Assembly: GCA_903901045.1 (NCBI GenBank)
Contig: CAIUPP010000068.1
Location: forward strand, 26,751-90,750
From: an uncultured Planctomycetota bacterium
GTDB lineage: Bacteria; Planctomycetota; Brocadiia; CAIUPP01
Direction: 5' to 3'
Length of the DNA stretch: 64,000 bases
Below, in pieces: positions 1 to 7,364 of the stretch; the first letter of the stretch is position 1; every line of letters starts with the position of its first letter. Below the pieces are notes generated by a model, which made no database searches, had not been told where the DNA came from, and worked only from the letters and a program-made list of their open reading frames with translations. Position numbers and translations under genes: made by a program.

Positions 1-139
1 CTTGCGTGTTCCTCGTGCGAGGCCCCGTGGCAGGGGTCGTTGGCGGGGGAGCGTGGGTGGCGATGGGTTGCTCCCCGTTTTCTTGCGCTCCGCTGCGAAT
101 GCTCCGATCAGGCAATCAGTCATCAACATTGGAAGGGGA

Positions 140-1963
140 ATGACTATGGCGGAATGTCAGAAGTGCAAGAAGCAGGTCGAGGGCGCACCGAAGTTCTGTC
201 CCGAATGCGGTGAACGGCTCTCTCTCGTTAGCAAGTGCCCCAAATGCTCGGTGGAAGTTGCGCCCGGAGTGAAGTTCTGTAGCGAATGCGGGACTGCTAT
301 CGGCGGTGTCGCACCGACTGCGCCGAACACACTTGCTCCGGCGGTGGCGATGGACGGGCAACAGGTGGCGTTGAGGCTTTACCGCCCCCTTCAAGGCATC
401 TATAGCAGCTACCTCCTCGAACGGTTCAACACCGCTATGCGCGAGAGGAGCGTCGTCCGGCGCATGTACATCTTGGAGCCAGGTTCCATAGAGCATGACG
501 TGGACCAAGCGCTATACGATATGACGGCCGCCGTTCCGAAAGTCTTGAATCACCTCGGTGCCGGAAATGTCCCTCTGGATACGACCGTCCTGTACAGTGA
601 GTGCAAAGCGTTGCTCGGCCCGGTGAACGCCACGCTGTCCACCTTGCGCAGCATCATGGCAGAGGCGGGTGTTGCTGTCCAGACGAAGGGAAGCGGGGGC
701 GTGGTAGCCGGCGCGATTCTGGGCGCAAGGAGCAAGTCCGTGTGGGGGAACCTCGCGGCCACGGGCCTAGGCGCAGCATACGATAGCGCCGAACACGCGG
801 GGCGGGTACAGGCAGTGGCAAGCAGGTACAACAGCAGCGCCGCGCAATTGGGCGCGGACTTTCAATCAACATGGGAGCGTGTCTTCGACAAGGTTGCCGC
901 GACGGTTGGCACATCCTTGCGGCTGCAACTTCCCGGCACGAAACAGGTCCAGCCTGCCGTCTCCGAGTTCACGGATGCTCTGACCCAGGCACATGCCGCT
1001 CTATCGTCCAATCAAGTGGCAAGTGCGATTGCTTCGGCATCAAGAGCAGTGGCCGTATGTTCTGATGACCCGGAAGTACTTGTCGTTCGGGGCGAAGCGC
1101 GCTTGCGAAACGGCGAACCGGATGCGGCCCTTGAGGACGCTCAGAAGGTGCTCATGCTGGAGCCGACGTGCGCAGAAGCATTGCTCCTGAAAGCGGAAGC
1201 ACTTCATGCCAAGAAAGGAAGTGGTGCTAGTCCGGACACAGATGCTCAAGTCCGGCAGCTCCTCCAGTCTATCTTGAGCAGTGATGCAGACTACCGTATT
1301 TTGCTGAAGGCGGCGTCATCATTTGAGCAGGTTGGCTATGCCGATCTGGCCAGAGGGCTTCGGAACAAGGCAGCAACATCTGTGCCATTTATCCTACTCG
1401 AATGCGCGGATGGCGTGATTCATAGAATTGAAAGGTTACTCGGTGGCAAAGTATCCCTCCTAGAGGAACATTCCGTGGCGGATGTTTCCCAAGACGAGGG
1501 TCGCACGATGTTGAAACGGCTGAAGCAGGGAGTAGATCAAAGGCAGTGGGAGTTGAATGAGAAGCATCGAGCAATGCTCATCGCCGGACTTGGGGGACTG
1601 CGTGACGGGGAGGTTCTCTTGTGGGCGGACGTTGGGCACGTTGGCCGCTCCTATATAGTTGTGACCACGCAGCGAGTCCTCGCCCACCCTGTGGTCATGA
1701 AGATGCCAGATGTCGAGATAGCTCTCGGAAACATAGAGCGTTGTGCGGTGAAGAAGCTTCTCCTGTTCGTTTACGTGAAAGTCATCATGCGCAACGGCAC
1801 GTTGCATAACTGGAACAACGGGGAACAGGCGTCCCTTGAGGAGTTCTCTAAGGTGATGAATGAGGCAATCCTCCCTGCCGTGGGGAAGTGGGTTGATGGG
1901 CCAGCAACTCCGTCCCCGCTTCCTAAGATCCAAGCCGTACCTCCGCCATTGCCGAAGACCTGA
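140..1963 (+). CDS. Double zinc-ribbon, TPR and PH-like domain protein, unknown role
   Basis: The start is the ATG at 140, preceded by GGAAGGGGA; another in-frame ATG follows at 146. The reading frame is open further upstream but that part looks non-coding. The 607-aa protein begins with two CxxC...CxxC zinc ribbons (about residues 6-25 and 34-53, each ending CPECG or CSECG). A glycine/alanine-rich stretch lies around residues 190-230. A TPR-like helical repeat follows (about 285-370), and near the C-terminus is a bacterial PH-like or SHOCT-associated type domain (VVTTQRVLAHPVV). The C-terminus is proline-rich. It is 54 bp upstream of a GYF-domain membrane protein, so the two may form a pair. 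Function is not recognised; zinc-ribbon plus PH-like proteins often sit at membranes. Confidence 0.8.
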   Translation: MTMAECQKCKKQVEGAPKFCPECGERLSLVSKCPKCSVEVAPGVKFCSECGTAIGGVAPTAPNTLAPAVAMDGQQVALRLYRPLQGIYSSYLLERFNTAMRERSVVRRMYILEPGSIEHDVDQALYDMTAAVPKVLNHLGAGNVPLDTTVLYSECKALLGPVNATLSTLRSIMAEAGVAVQTKGSGGVVAGAILGARSKSVWGNLAATGLGAAYDSAEHAGRVQAVASRYNSSAAQLGADFQSTWERVFDKVAATVGTSLRLQLPGTKQVQPAVSEFTDALTQAHAALSSNQVASAIASASRAVAVCSDDPEVLVVRGEARLRNGEPDAALEDAQKVLMLEPTCAEALLLKAEALHAKKGSGASPDTDAQVRQLLQSILSSDADYRILLKAASSFEQVGYADLARGLRNKAATSVPFILLECADGVIHRIERLLGGKVSLLEEHSVADVSQDEGRTMLKRLKQGVDQRQWELNEKHRAMLIAGLGGLRDGEVLLWADVGHVGRSYIVVTTQRVLAHPVVMKMPDVEIALGNIERCAVKKLLLFVYVKVIMRNGTLHNWNNGEQASLEEFSKVMNEAILPAVGKWVDGPATPSPLPKIQAVPPPLPKT

Positions 1964-2017
1964 ATCGGCCATGCTGTCAGGGCGGACTCCCAGATTTTCT
2001 GTGAAGGGGTTTGATCC

Positions 2018-3037
2018 ATGAACGACATGAAGTTTTGGTACGTGGGCATTGCCAACAAACAAGAGGGACCATTATCGGTTGCCGAAGTCGTGGCGATGCT
2101 GTCGAACGGGAAGCTGACACCGGAGTCTTTGGTCTGGAAGGACGGCATGGCGGACTGGCAGCCAATTGTTCAGGTGCCAGCGCTGTACAACGTGTGGCTC
2201 AACCGTCCAACAACAATGGCCGGCAAAGCGAAAACCGCTCTTGTGTGCGGAGTGCTATCATGGTTATGCACACCTCTAGGCATCATCATGTGCGTTCCAG
2301 CCATTGTGATGGGGCGCAAGGTACTGAAGTCGAAGGTAGCCAACGATAAAGAGAGACGCCTCGCCAAATGGGGCTTCGGGCTGGGGGTCTGTTTTGGGAC
2401 CATAGCCCTACTTGTCTGTGGGTTTGTAGTGGGCCTTGTCCTTGTCAGTAAGACCAAGATGGGGGACATAGAGAAACGCATTTCCGAGGCCAACACGATA
2501 TACGACACCGGGCGGAAAGCTGAGGCCGTATCCATATACGAGAAATGCGCCGACTCGGCATGGGCATCCGGTAGTGGATTAGATGAAACGGTTTTCAACA
2601 GGATGATTGATTACGCTGCTGAGGTGAAAGATGACACCAAACTGGATACATACCTTCAGCTTGCTCTGAAGTGGAATGTCACGCCACACCCGGAATCCGA
2701 AGCGGGACAACTTGGCATAGCGCGTCTTGTGAAAGCGCAGGACGCTAAGTGTGCCGCCCAGGCATACGAAGCCGGTAAGAAAGCCGTAGAAGGATACTGG
2801 CTGGCATGGGGAGATAAGGTTTGGTACGAAGATGCGGCAGTCGCGCGGACTACTGCCCGAAATCGCATTCATCTTTTTCACAAGGAATATCAACCATATT
2901 TTCAGCAAGGGTGGGATGCGGAGGACGCCCTTCAATCTAGAAAGTGGGAGGCGAATCAGGACGCCGACCGAGCCAAGACCAAGGAAAAGGACAACGCGGA
3001 GAAGAGGGCAAAGGGGTGGATGGACGTGGATGAATAG
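2018..3037 (+). CDS. GYF_2 (DUF4339) domain membrane protein
   Basis: The 339-aa protein starts with a GYF_2/DUF4339 domain (about residues 6-58, WYVGIANKQEGPLSVAEV and LVWKDGMADWQP), a module thought to bind peptides. Two hydrophobic segments follow (about 72-98 and 113-140), resembling the DUF4190 arrangement. The rest is a soluble helical, TPR-like and highly charged tail. The ATG at 2018 has GAAGGGG about 10 bases upstream. It follows the zinc-ribbon gene at 140 in the same direction and converges on the tyrosine recombinase. It probably sits in the inner membrane with cytosolic domains; its task in the island is unknown. Confidence 0.78.
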   Translation: MNDMKFWYVGIANKQEGPLSVAEVVAMLSNGKLTPESLVWKDGMADWQPIVQVPALYNVWLNRPTTMAGKAKTALVCGVLSWLCTPLGIIMCVPAIVMGRKVLKSKVANDKERRLAKWGFGLGVCFGTIALLVCGFVVGLVLVSKTKMGDIEKRISEANTIYDTGRKAEAVSIYEKCADSAWASGSGLDETVFNRMIDYAAEVKDDTKLDTYLQLALKWNVTPHPESEAGQLGIARLVKAQDAKCAAQAYEAGKKAVEGYWLAWGDKVWYEDAAVARTTARNRIHLFHKEYQPYFQQGWDAEDALQSRKWEANQDADRAKTKEKDNAEKRAKGWMDVDE

Positions 3038-3152
3038 GGAAGCGCAGAAAACCTTTGGCAGAACTACGCGGACGGCGTGACGGACGGTATCTTGGGGCGC
3101 GAGGTGAGACGAGGAAGATAGGAGCGCTGCGTCGTCTCTGCAACCGGCGGCG

Positions 3153-4190
3153 TTAGCCGTCGTGGCCGTCAACGGGAGAAGGCTGAGACGCAGGACTCGT
3201 ATTCGCCGCTTCGGGCAGTCGGATGCGGAGGTAGTCGGCAGCATTGTCGTCAAGATTTGTCTTGGCACGGTCGTAACGCATTGTGGTTTCAGGGCTGGCG
3301 TGCCTTGAAAAATTCTGTACCTGTCTTATCGAGGCCCCGCCGTCCAGTGCCAACGTAATTGCGGTCGCTCGCGCAGAGTGCGGCGCGAGCCGCGTGGCGT
3401 CCAAACCGGCCCGGCGGGCGTACTTCTTGTAGAGCACGGCAACCGCAGTTGTGGACAGATGCCGCCTCGGGTCATTGTATGTCTGATTCCTGCTCAAGGC
3501 GGGGAAAAGATAGCCGGTGATTTCCCGCGCCTGCGTGTACGCTTGGACTTCCCGCCACAGGGCCGGGGCAACTTTGATGACATCGTCCCGGCCTCCTTTG
3601 CCAAGCACTCGTAATACTGTGTGGCCCGATGTCTGCATGAAGTCTTCCGCCCGGACCTTCACGACTTCGTGGCGGCGCAGTCCACAGTAAAAGAGAAGTC
3701 CCAACATGATGAAGTCGCGCTGGCCTACCGCCATCCGCCTGTCGGGAGTCGCCAGGAGCCGTTCCGCTTCACGCTTTGTTAGGGCAGGCGTCTTGCCTTC
3801 GCGGCTAACCCTCGGACGCTTTACCCGAAAGAATGGGGACTTCTCAATCGCGCCTTCCTCGCGGAGTACCTCGTAAATACTGGCCACGACAGACACGCGC
3901 CGCGCCACGGTTGCGGGGGCCTTCCCCTGCGTGGTGAGAAGACTATCCCGAAAGGCGGTGGCTTGTTCTCTTGTCACGCTCGACAAGGCGCGAATCAAGT
4001 CTTCGCCCGTCACGCCGGGGGCAATTTCCAAGAAGCCTAAGAAGCTCTGGAAGTCCGTTTTATACGCCTTTCGCGTCAAGGGCGACAATTGGCCCGTGAG
4101 GAATGCGTTGACGGCCCTTGCGCCGTCTTCCCGCTTCGCGGGGGCAAGCCTGCCCCCCAGATCGGCCCTTACGATGCTTTCCATGCCCAT
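3153..4190 (-). CDS. Tyrosine recombinase / phage-type integrase
   Basis: A 345-aa XerC/D-type site-specific recombinase. The N-terminal SAM-like core-binding domain spans about residues 25-125. The catalytic domain shows all expected residues: Arg in YCGLRRHEV, Lys in GKGGRDD, HSAR (HxxR), the second His in SRHAS, and the nucleophile Tyr in MRYDR. The first ATG (4190) has GGAAGGAAGGG just upstream; an ATG two codons later is possible. It would integrate or excise the island or part of it. The island also encodes a serine recombinase, so its own target is not certain; tRNA 3' ends such as the one at 17,891 are typical targets of this family. Confidence 0.95.
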   Translation of the reverse strand: MGMESIVRADLGGRLAPAKREDGARAVNAFLTGQLSPLTRKAYKTDFQSFLGFLEIAPGVTGEDLIRALSSVTREQATAFRDSLLTTQGKAPATVARRVSVVASIYEVLREEGAIEKSPFFRVKRPRVSREGKTPALTKREAERLLATPDRRMAVGQRDFIMLGLLFYCGLRRHEVVKVRAEDFMQTSGHTVLRVLGKGGRDDVIKVAPALWREVQAYTQAREITGYLFPALSRNQTYNDPRRHLSTTAVAVLYKKYARRAGLDATRLAPHSARATAITLALDGGASIRQVQNFSRHASPETTMRYDRAKTNLDDNAADYLRIRLPEAANTSPASQPSPVDGHDG

Positions 4191-4639
4191 AGCGGCCCTT
4201 CCTTCCCTTCTGGACGGCCCACAACGCCACAGGACGCCCCCGGAGCCAACAACGGCCCGGAGTCCCTCGCCCAGTGCCTTGCGCCGTCATACTTGCGAGA
4301 GCCAACATTCTCATAACTATACGTATCTTAGCATGTACTGCCCCATAAAGCAACGCAACTCTATATACCATAATACTTTACAACAGCCTATATTTCTGCT
4401 AAAATACAGGGGAAAACTGGCCTCTTGCCACTGGCGGAGAGGCGCAGGCGCGTTTGAGAGTATGGCCGGGGGGCATGGCGGGCGGGCTTGCAGCCGGGCC
4501 GACAGTGGCGCGGGGGCGTGTTGATTGGGCCGTGCGGCGGATGTGTCATGCGGCGACTTGTGCCGTTTGCCGTCTTTTGAGAAGCCCGGTGGAGGAGTCA
4601 ACCCCACTGGGCTTTTCGCATTAGAAGGAGGTCATGCCG
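4191..4639. promoter_or_regulatory. AT-rich control region between integrase and DUF6876-like gene
   Basis: About 450 bases without a convincing gene. The stretch 4310-4420 is clearly AT-rich and contains ATACGTAT and TATATA; it probably holds the integrase promoter, though no clean -35/-10 pair could be assigned. The distal part carries the hairpin at 4582-4617 just before the next gene. Confidence 0.4.
4582..4617 (+). terminator. Terminator-like hairpin upstream of the DUF6876-like gene
   Basis: Arms AAGCCCGGTGG (4582-4592) and CCACTGGGCTT (4604-4614) pair with one G-U, with an 11-base loop, followed by TTTTC. It stands only 22 bases before the start codon at 4640, so it may act as an attenuator or insulate the gene from upstream transcription. 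Confidence 0.5.
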
Positions 4640-4975
4640 ATGGGCGAGTACTACCGATTGCATCCTGGGATGCTCATTACCTGCGGAGTGAAAGCGTTTT
4701 GTGACGAACATGGCGCGTGGTGGATGTTGGACATCCTGTGGTCGTATCAGCCTCAATGCCGGAAGGACAAGATGCTCCGAGAAATACAGTTCTGGAAGTT
4801 CGAGAAGCCGACGCCGGACGCCAGCACCATCACGGCCATCTGCGAACGCGATGGTGGCGATGTGGCCATTACACAGGAAGTGCCCTACACGGACTTCAGG
4901 CCGCAGTCCTGCCGCCTATGGGTTGCCCCCGCCGATGGGGAGCAATGGGTCATCATGCTGCCGGAGGAGTATTGA
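4640..4975 (+). CDS. DUF6876-like small protein
   Basis: A 111-aa soluble protein, MGEYYRLHPG at its start, with a Trp/Tyr-rich N-terminal half (AWWMLDILWSYQ) and an acidic end. The spacing favours the ATG at 4640: GGAGG at 4627-4631 is 8 bases before it but only 2 before the in-frame ATG at 4634. I recall this pattern from the DUF6876 family, small proteins common on mobile elements; the assignment is from memory of the motif. It lies 2 bases upstream of a SymE-like gene, so the two are co-translated. Possible roles are antitoxin or regulator of the neighbour, which is inference. Confidence 0.7.
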   Translation: MGEYYRLHPGMLITCGVKAFCDEHGAWWMLDILWSYQPQCRKDKMLREIQFWKFEKPTPDASTITAICERDGGDVAITQEVPYTDFRPQSCRLWVAPADGEQWVIMLPEEY

Positions 4976-4977
4976 CC

Positions 4978-5187
4978 ATGAAGAACGCCGAGAGCGAGGA
5001 GCGCACGTTCACAATTGACCGCATCGCTCGGAGCAAGGTAGAAGGCGGATACCTGTACTATCCATCCTTGCGCCTCGTGGGTCGTTGGCTCGAACGAGCC
5101 GGGTTTCAGTACGGATGCCGTGTCACAGTCACAGTAGAGTCCGGGCGGCTGGTCATTACGCCACGAAAAACGCCTGACGCCACGTGA
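4978..5187 (+). CDS. SymE-like small toxin-family protein
   Basis: A 69-aa protein whose core VEGGYLYYPSLRLVGRWLER, then GFQYGCRVTVTVESGRLVI, matches the SymE family (SpoVT/AbrB-related fold). The best-known member is the SOS-induced RNA-targeting toxin of Escherichia coli, controlled there by an antisense RNA. The ATG at 4978 lies 2 bases after the stop of the DUF6876-like gene (TGACCATG), indicating translational coupling. No antisense RNA promoter could be identified. SymE-like proteins are frequent on islands with restriction systems, as here. Confidence 0.8.
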   Translation: MKNAESEERTFTIDRIARSKVEGGYLYYPSLRLVGRWLERAGFQYGCRVTVTVESGRLVITPRKTPDAT

Positions 5188-5292
5188 CCGCAAGCCCCCC
5201 GGCTCATGCGTCATGTTGGTATGGCACCCCCAATGCGCCATAGGGACGGAACCCCCTCCCTGCAATGTCAATAGCAAGATTCCTTCCACCGC

Positions 5293-5312
5293 TCAACAGT
5301 CTGTTGACTTCC
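5293..5312. repeat. 20-bp direct repeat, left copy, with palindromic core
   Basis: CTCAACAGTCTGTTGACTTC, identical to 15315-15334. The core TCAACAG-T-CTGTTGA is a perfect inverted repeat with 7-bp arms. Bases just upstream of both copies are also loosely alike (TTCC-CC-GC). It lies between the SymE-like gene and the NERD gene, in a 156-bp non-coding gap. Confidence 0.85.
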
Positions 5313-5343
5313 GGGCAGATAGCCATGCTGCCGAGGCCCCCAT

Positions 5344-6117
5344 TCAGGATGCCTTCGCCGCCGACGCGCGAACAAACCGCGCGAGAGCGTCCGTCGCCAT
5401 CTGAATTTCATCGGCGTTCAACTTCGGCTTCTCGTGGTCGAGGAATATAGCGAAGTTCTCTGGAGTCAGTACCCACACTTCCCGTCCTGTGGACGTGCCG
5501 TTCACGTACCAGCCTGGATAAGTGACGACGCCACGAAGGGGGAACGTCTTGCGCGTCTCCTTAGCCAGAAGTTGCCCTATCCAGTCGGCGTGCCACTTCG
5601 CCTGAAACACCGGATTCCTGTCGGGCGTGTAGCCGTTGACGGTCACGCTCTCTCCATCATAGACCACATGCACATCTCCCCTCATGGGCTTGCTCCTCAT
5701 CTTTGTCTCAATGACGAACACCCCGCCCGGCCCGACGATGACATGGTCCACATTGAACTTGCCGGGGACCTCGATATCATGCAGGACTTTGTAGCCCTTC
5801 TCGCGCAGAGCTTCCAGTGACTGTCCCACCGAGATTTCGCCTTCGCGGCCTAGTCTCAGATTTCGCAATTGGGGACGCATCCTGATGTATCTTCGCGCCA
5901 TGACAGCCGCCCACACCGCAGTAGCAACCGTGAGGGGAATCGGCTGAGGTTGCCACCGAAGAAGCCACGCTGCCCATTCGTAGGCGCTGAACAAAGCAAA
6001 GAAGAACACCGTGACGGCCAGTGGCAGGAAGTCATCAAGCAGCCGGTCAATTTCATCTTGCGTGGATTGACCGGGGAGGTGCAGAGGCTTTTCTTTCAGT
6101 GGTGAGCGCGTCTCCAT
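5344..6117 (-). CDS. Membrane-anchored NERD-domain nuclease-like protein
   Basis: A 257-aa protein with two hydrophobic segments (about residues 32-52 and 60-76) followed by a NERD domain (about 88-200). The NERD core shows LGREGEISVGQ, DHVIVGPGGVFVIETK (Asp124, Glu137, Lys139 forming the PD-(D/E)xK-like centre) and a later Gln-containing helix (NPVFQAKWHADW). NERD proteins are nuclease-related and common in defence and plasmid settings. The N-terminal anchor places it at the inner membrane facing the cytosol. It is the last gene of a minus-strand operon with the zinc-ribbon and GIY-YIG genes (gaps of 46 and 51 bp). Confidence 0.88.
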   Translation of the reverse strand: METRSPLKEKPLHLPGQSTQDEIDRLLDDFLPLAVTVFFFALFSAYEWAAWLLRWQPQPIPLTVATAVWAAVMARRYIRMRPQLRNLRLGREGEISVGQSLEALREKGYKVLHDIEVPGKFNVDHVIVGPGGVFVIETKMRSKPMRGDVHVVYDGESVTVNGYTPDRNPVFQAKWHADWIGQLLAKETRKTFPLRGVVTYPGWYVNGTSTGREVWVLTPENFAIFLDHEKPKLNADEIQMATDALARFVRASAAKAS

Positions 6118-6163
6118 GATGATCCCTCAGTTCTTCCGAGTGTCATGTCTGTCCTTGGCGGTT

Positions 6164-6436
6164 TCACCCTTTGCGGACTTTTGACCATACAATCTTGGGG
6201 GTTCCCGTTTTGATCGTGATCGTGCGTGTCCGTGCGTTCTTGGGAACTTTTGGCCAAGTGAGCTTGACGACCCGATACTTGGACAGCGAGGAGCCGGCCG
6301 GTAGAGTGGCAACAAGTAGGGAGCCGCACATGCCGCAGTATTTGGCGTCCTCTGGTAAGCCACGGAACTGAAGACGACAACGGGTACAGAGGCAACGGCG
6401 TACAGGCTTCTTTGTCCCAGATTTCTGAGCAGGCAT
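6164..6436 (-). CDS. Small zinc-ribbon protein
   Basis: A 90-aa basic protein with a Cys cluster CLCTRCRLQF then YCGMCG (four to five Cys in a CxxC...CxxC ribbon, residues about 15-37). The ATG at 6436 has GAAAGGAAC upstream, which fits better than an in-frame ATG seven codons earlier. The second half is Lys/Arg-rich (KVPKNARTRTITIK), suggesting nucleic-acid binding. It is the middle gene of the GIY-YIG, zinc-ribbon, NERD operon. Function unknown; a DNA- or RNA-binding accessory is likely. Confidence 0.72.
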   Translation of the reverse strand: MPAQKSGTKKPVRRCLCTRCRLQFRGLPEDAKYCGMCGSLLVATLPAGSSLSKYRVVKLTWPKVPKNARTRTITIKTGTPKIVWSKVRKG

Positions 6437-6487
6437 TTGGTTCCTTTCTCTCTCCAACGTGGAAAAGAAAACGCGACGCTCGCTCCG

Positions 6488-7216
6488 CTACCGCGGATTT
6501 CTACGAAGTTGACTCAACGGTACCCATGCGCCAGAGGCGTCTTTGTACTTCCAGAAGTCCCACCCATTCACAGGACGGCCTATGGCGGCTTTCCCGGCCC
6601 ACGATGGTGAATTGTATCTGTGCCGAAGAAAGTAGATGCAACCTGTACGACGCACGCGCGCCCGGTATGTCGTTCCCTTGTGCGTCGCACGAATTGTGAA
6701 CCGCCGCTGGACGTAAGGCCCCAATGTCGGCTGGCGCGCCCCGTCTTCCACCGGCGCGGCGAGCGATATTCGCCTGACTCTGCGCACGAGGCCGTCTCGC
6801 CCTCCCAATACGGTGTCCAACTGTTCCTCTTGCGCCTTCTTCATCTTGGTAAGGAGTTGGGATCGGAGGTTGGAAGCGTGAGGCAGTCTTCCCGTGGAAG
6901 CGTTCCCGCGAGGGGCGGCGATCCGCATGACGAGCGACTCAAGTTCTTTGATGTGGTCGGCCTTCCGCACGAGGTAGAGGCTGAATCGGTCCCACTTGCC
7001 CGCGTGCTTGTCCCGGAGGTGATGATTGATCCGCGTGCGCAGATTCGTTGCCAGCCCCACATAGTAGAGGTGGGAGCCTTTGTAGAGGGCGTAAACGCCG
7101 TGCTGCCGCCCGACCAGTTGGGTCAATTGTTTGGGGAAGCCGGAGAAGACTTTGCTGGAGACCTGTTCGAGGTAGCCGGAGACCAAGTGCTGCGTCTTGC
7201 GGACTCGCCGCGCCAT
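6488..7216 (-). CDS. GIY-YIG nuclease with RAMA/DUF4357-like C-terminal domain
   Basis: The 242-aa protein starts at the ATG at 7216 (GGGAGGG about 7 bases upstream). The GIY-YIG domain (residues about 37-100) shows GVYALYK for GIY, LYYVG for YIG, the conserved Arg in NLRTRINHH, and a Glu in ELESLVMR. The C-terminal part (GTTYRARVRRTGCIYF, YNSPSWAGKAAIGRPVNGW, then DFWKY) matches the RAMA/DUF4357-type module found attached to restriction and methyltransferase proteins, which may sense modified DNA. It heads a three-gene minus operon and is divergent from the methyltransferase gene. A role in cutting modified or invading DNA is inference. Confidence 0.87.
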   Translation of the reverse strand: MARRVRKTQHLVSGYLEQVSSKVFSGFPKQLTQLVGRQHGVYALYKGSHLYYVGLATNLRTRINHHLRDKHAGKWDRFSLYLVRKADHIKELESLVMRIAAPRGNASTGRLPHASNLRSQLLTKMKKAQEEQLDTVLGGRDGLVRRVRRISLAAPVEDGARQPTLGPYVQRRFTIRATHKGTTYRARVRRTGCIYFLRHRYNSPSWAGKAAIGRPVNGWDFWKYKDASGAWVPLSQLRRNPR

Positions 7217-7364
7217 GTTGCGCCCTCCCAAGGTAGCTCCAAGACGCCCCCGCGCATTGTGCGCGCCATATTGACATGTTTCACCTCTGGAGGCAAGTGC
7301 GCAACTTCTGCAAAAGGTATTCCTGATGCCACTTGCAAATGCCAACCGAGGGCGGTAGAGTTCT

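Noticed and set aside
2..139. Upstream extension of the first gene from base 2
   Set aside because: The residues are Arg/Gly-rich without similarity to the rest, and a good SD precedes the ATG at 140.
1..3152. Second copy of the tRNA-Asn 3' end marking the island's left boundary
   Set aside because: TCCTCGTGCGAGG near base 10 resembles it only superficially; no match to the acceptor and T arm was found.
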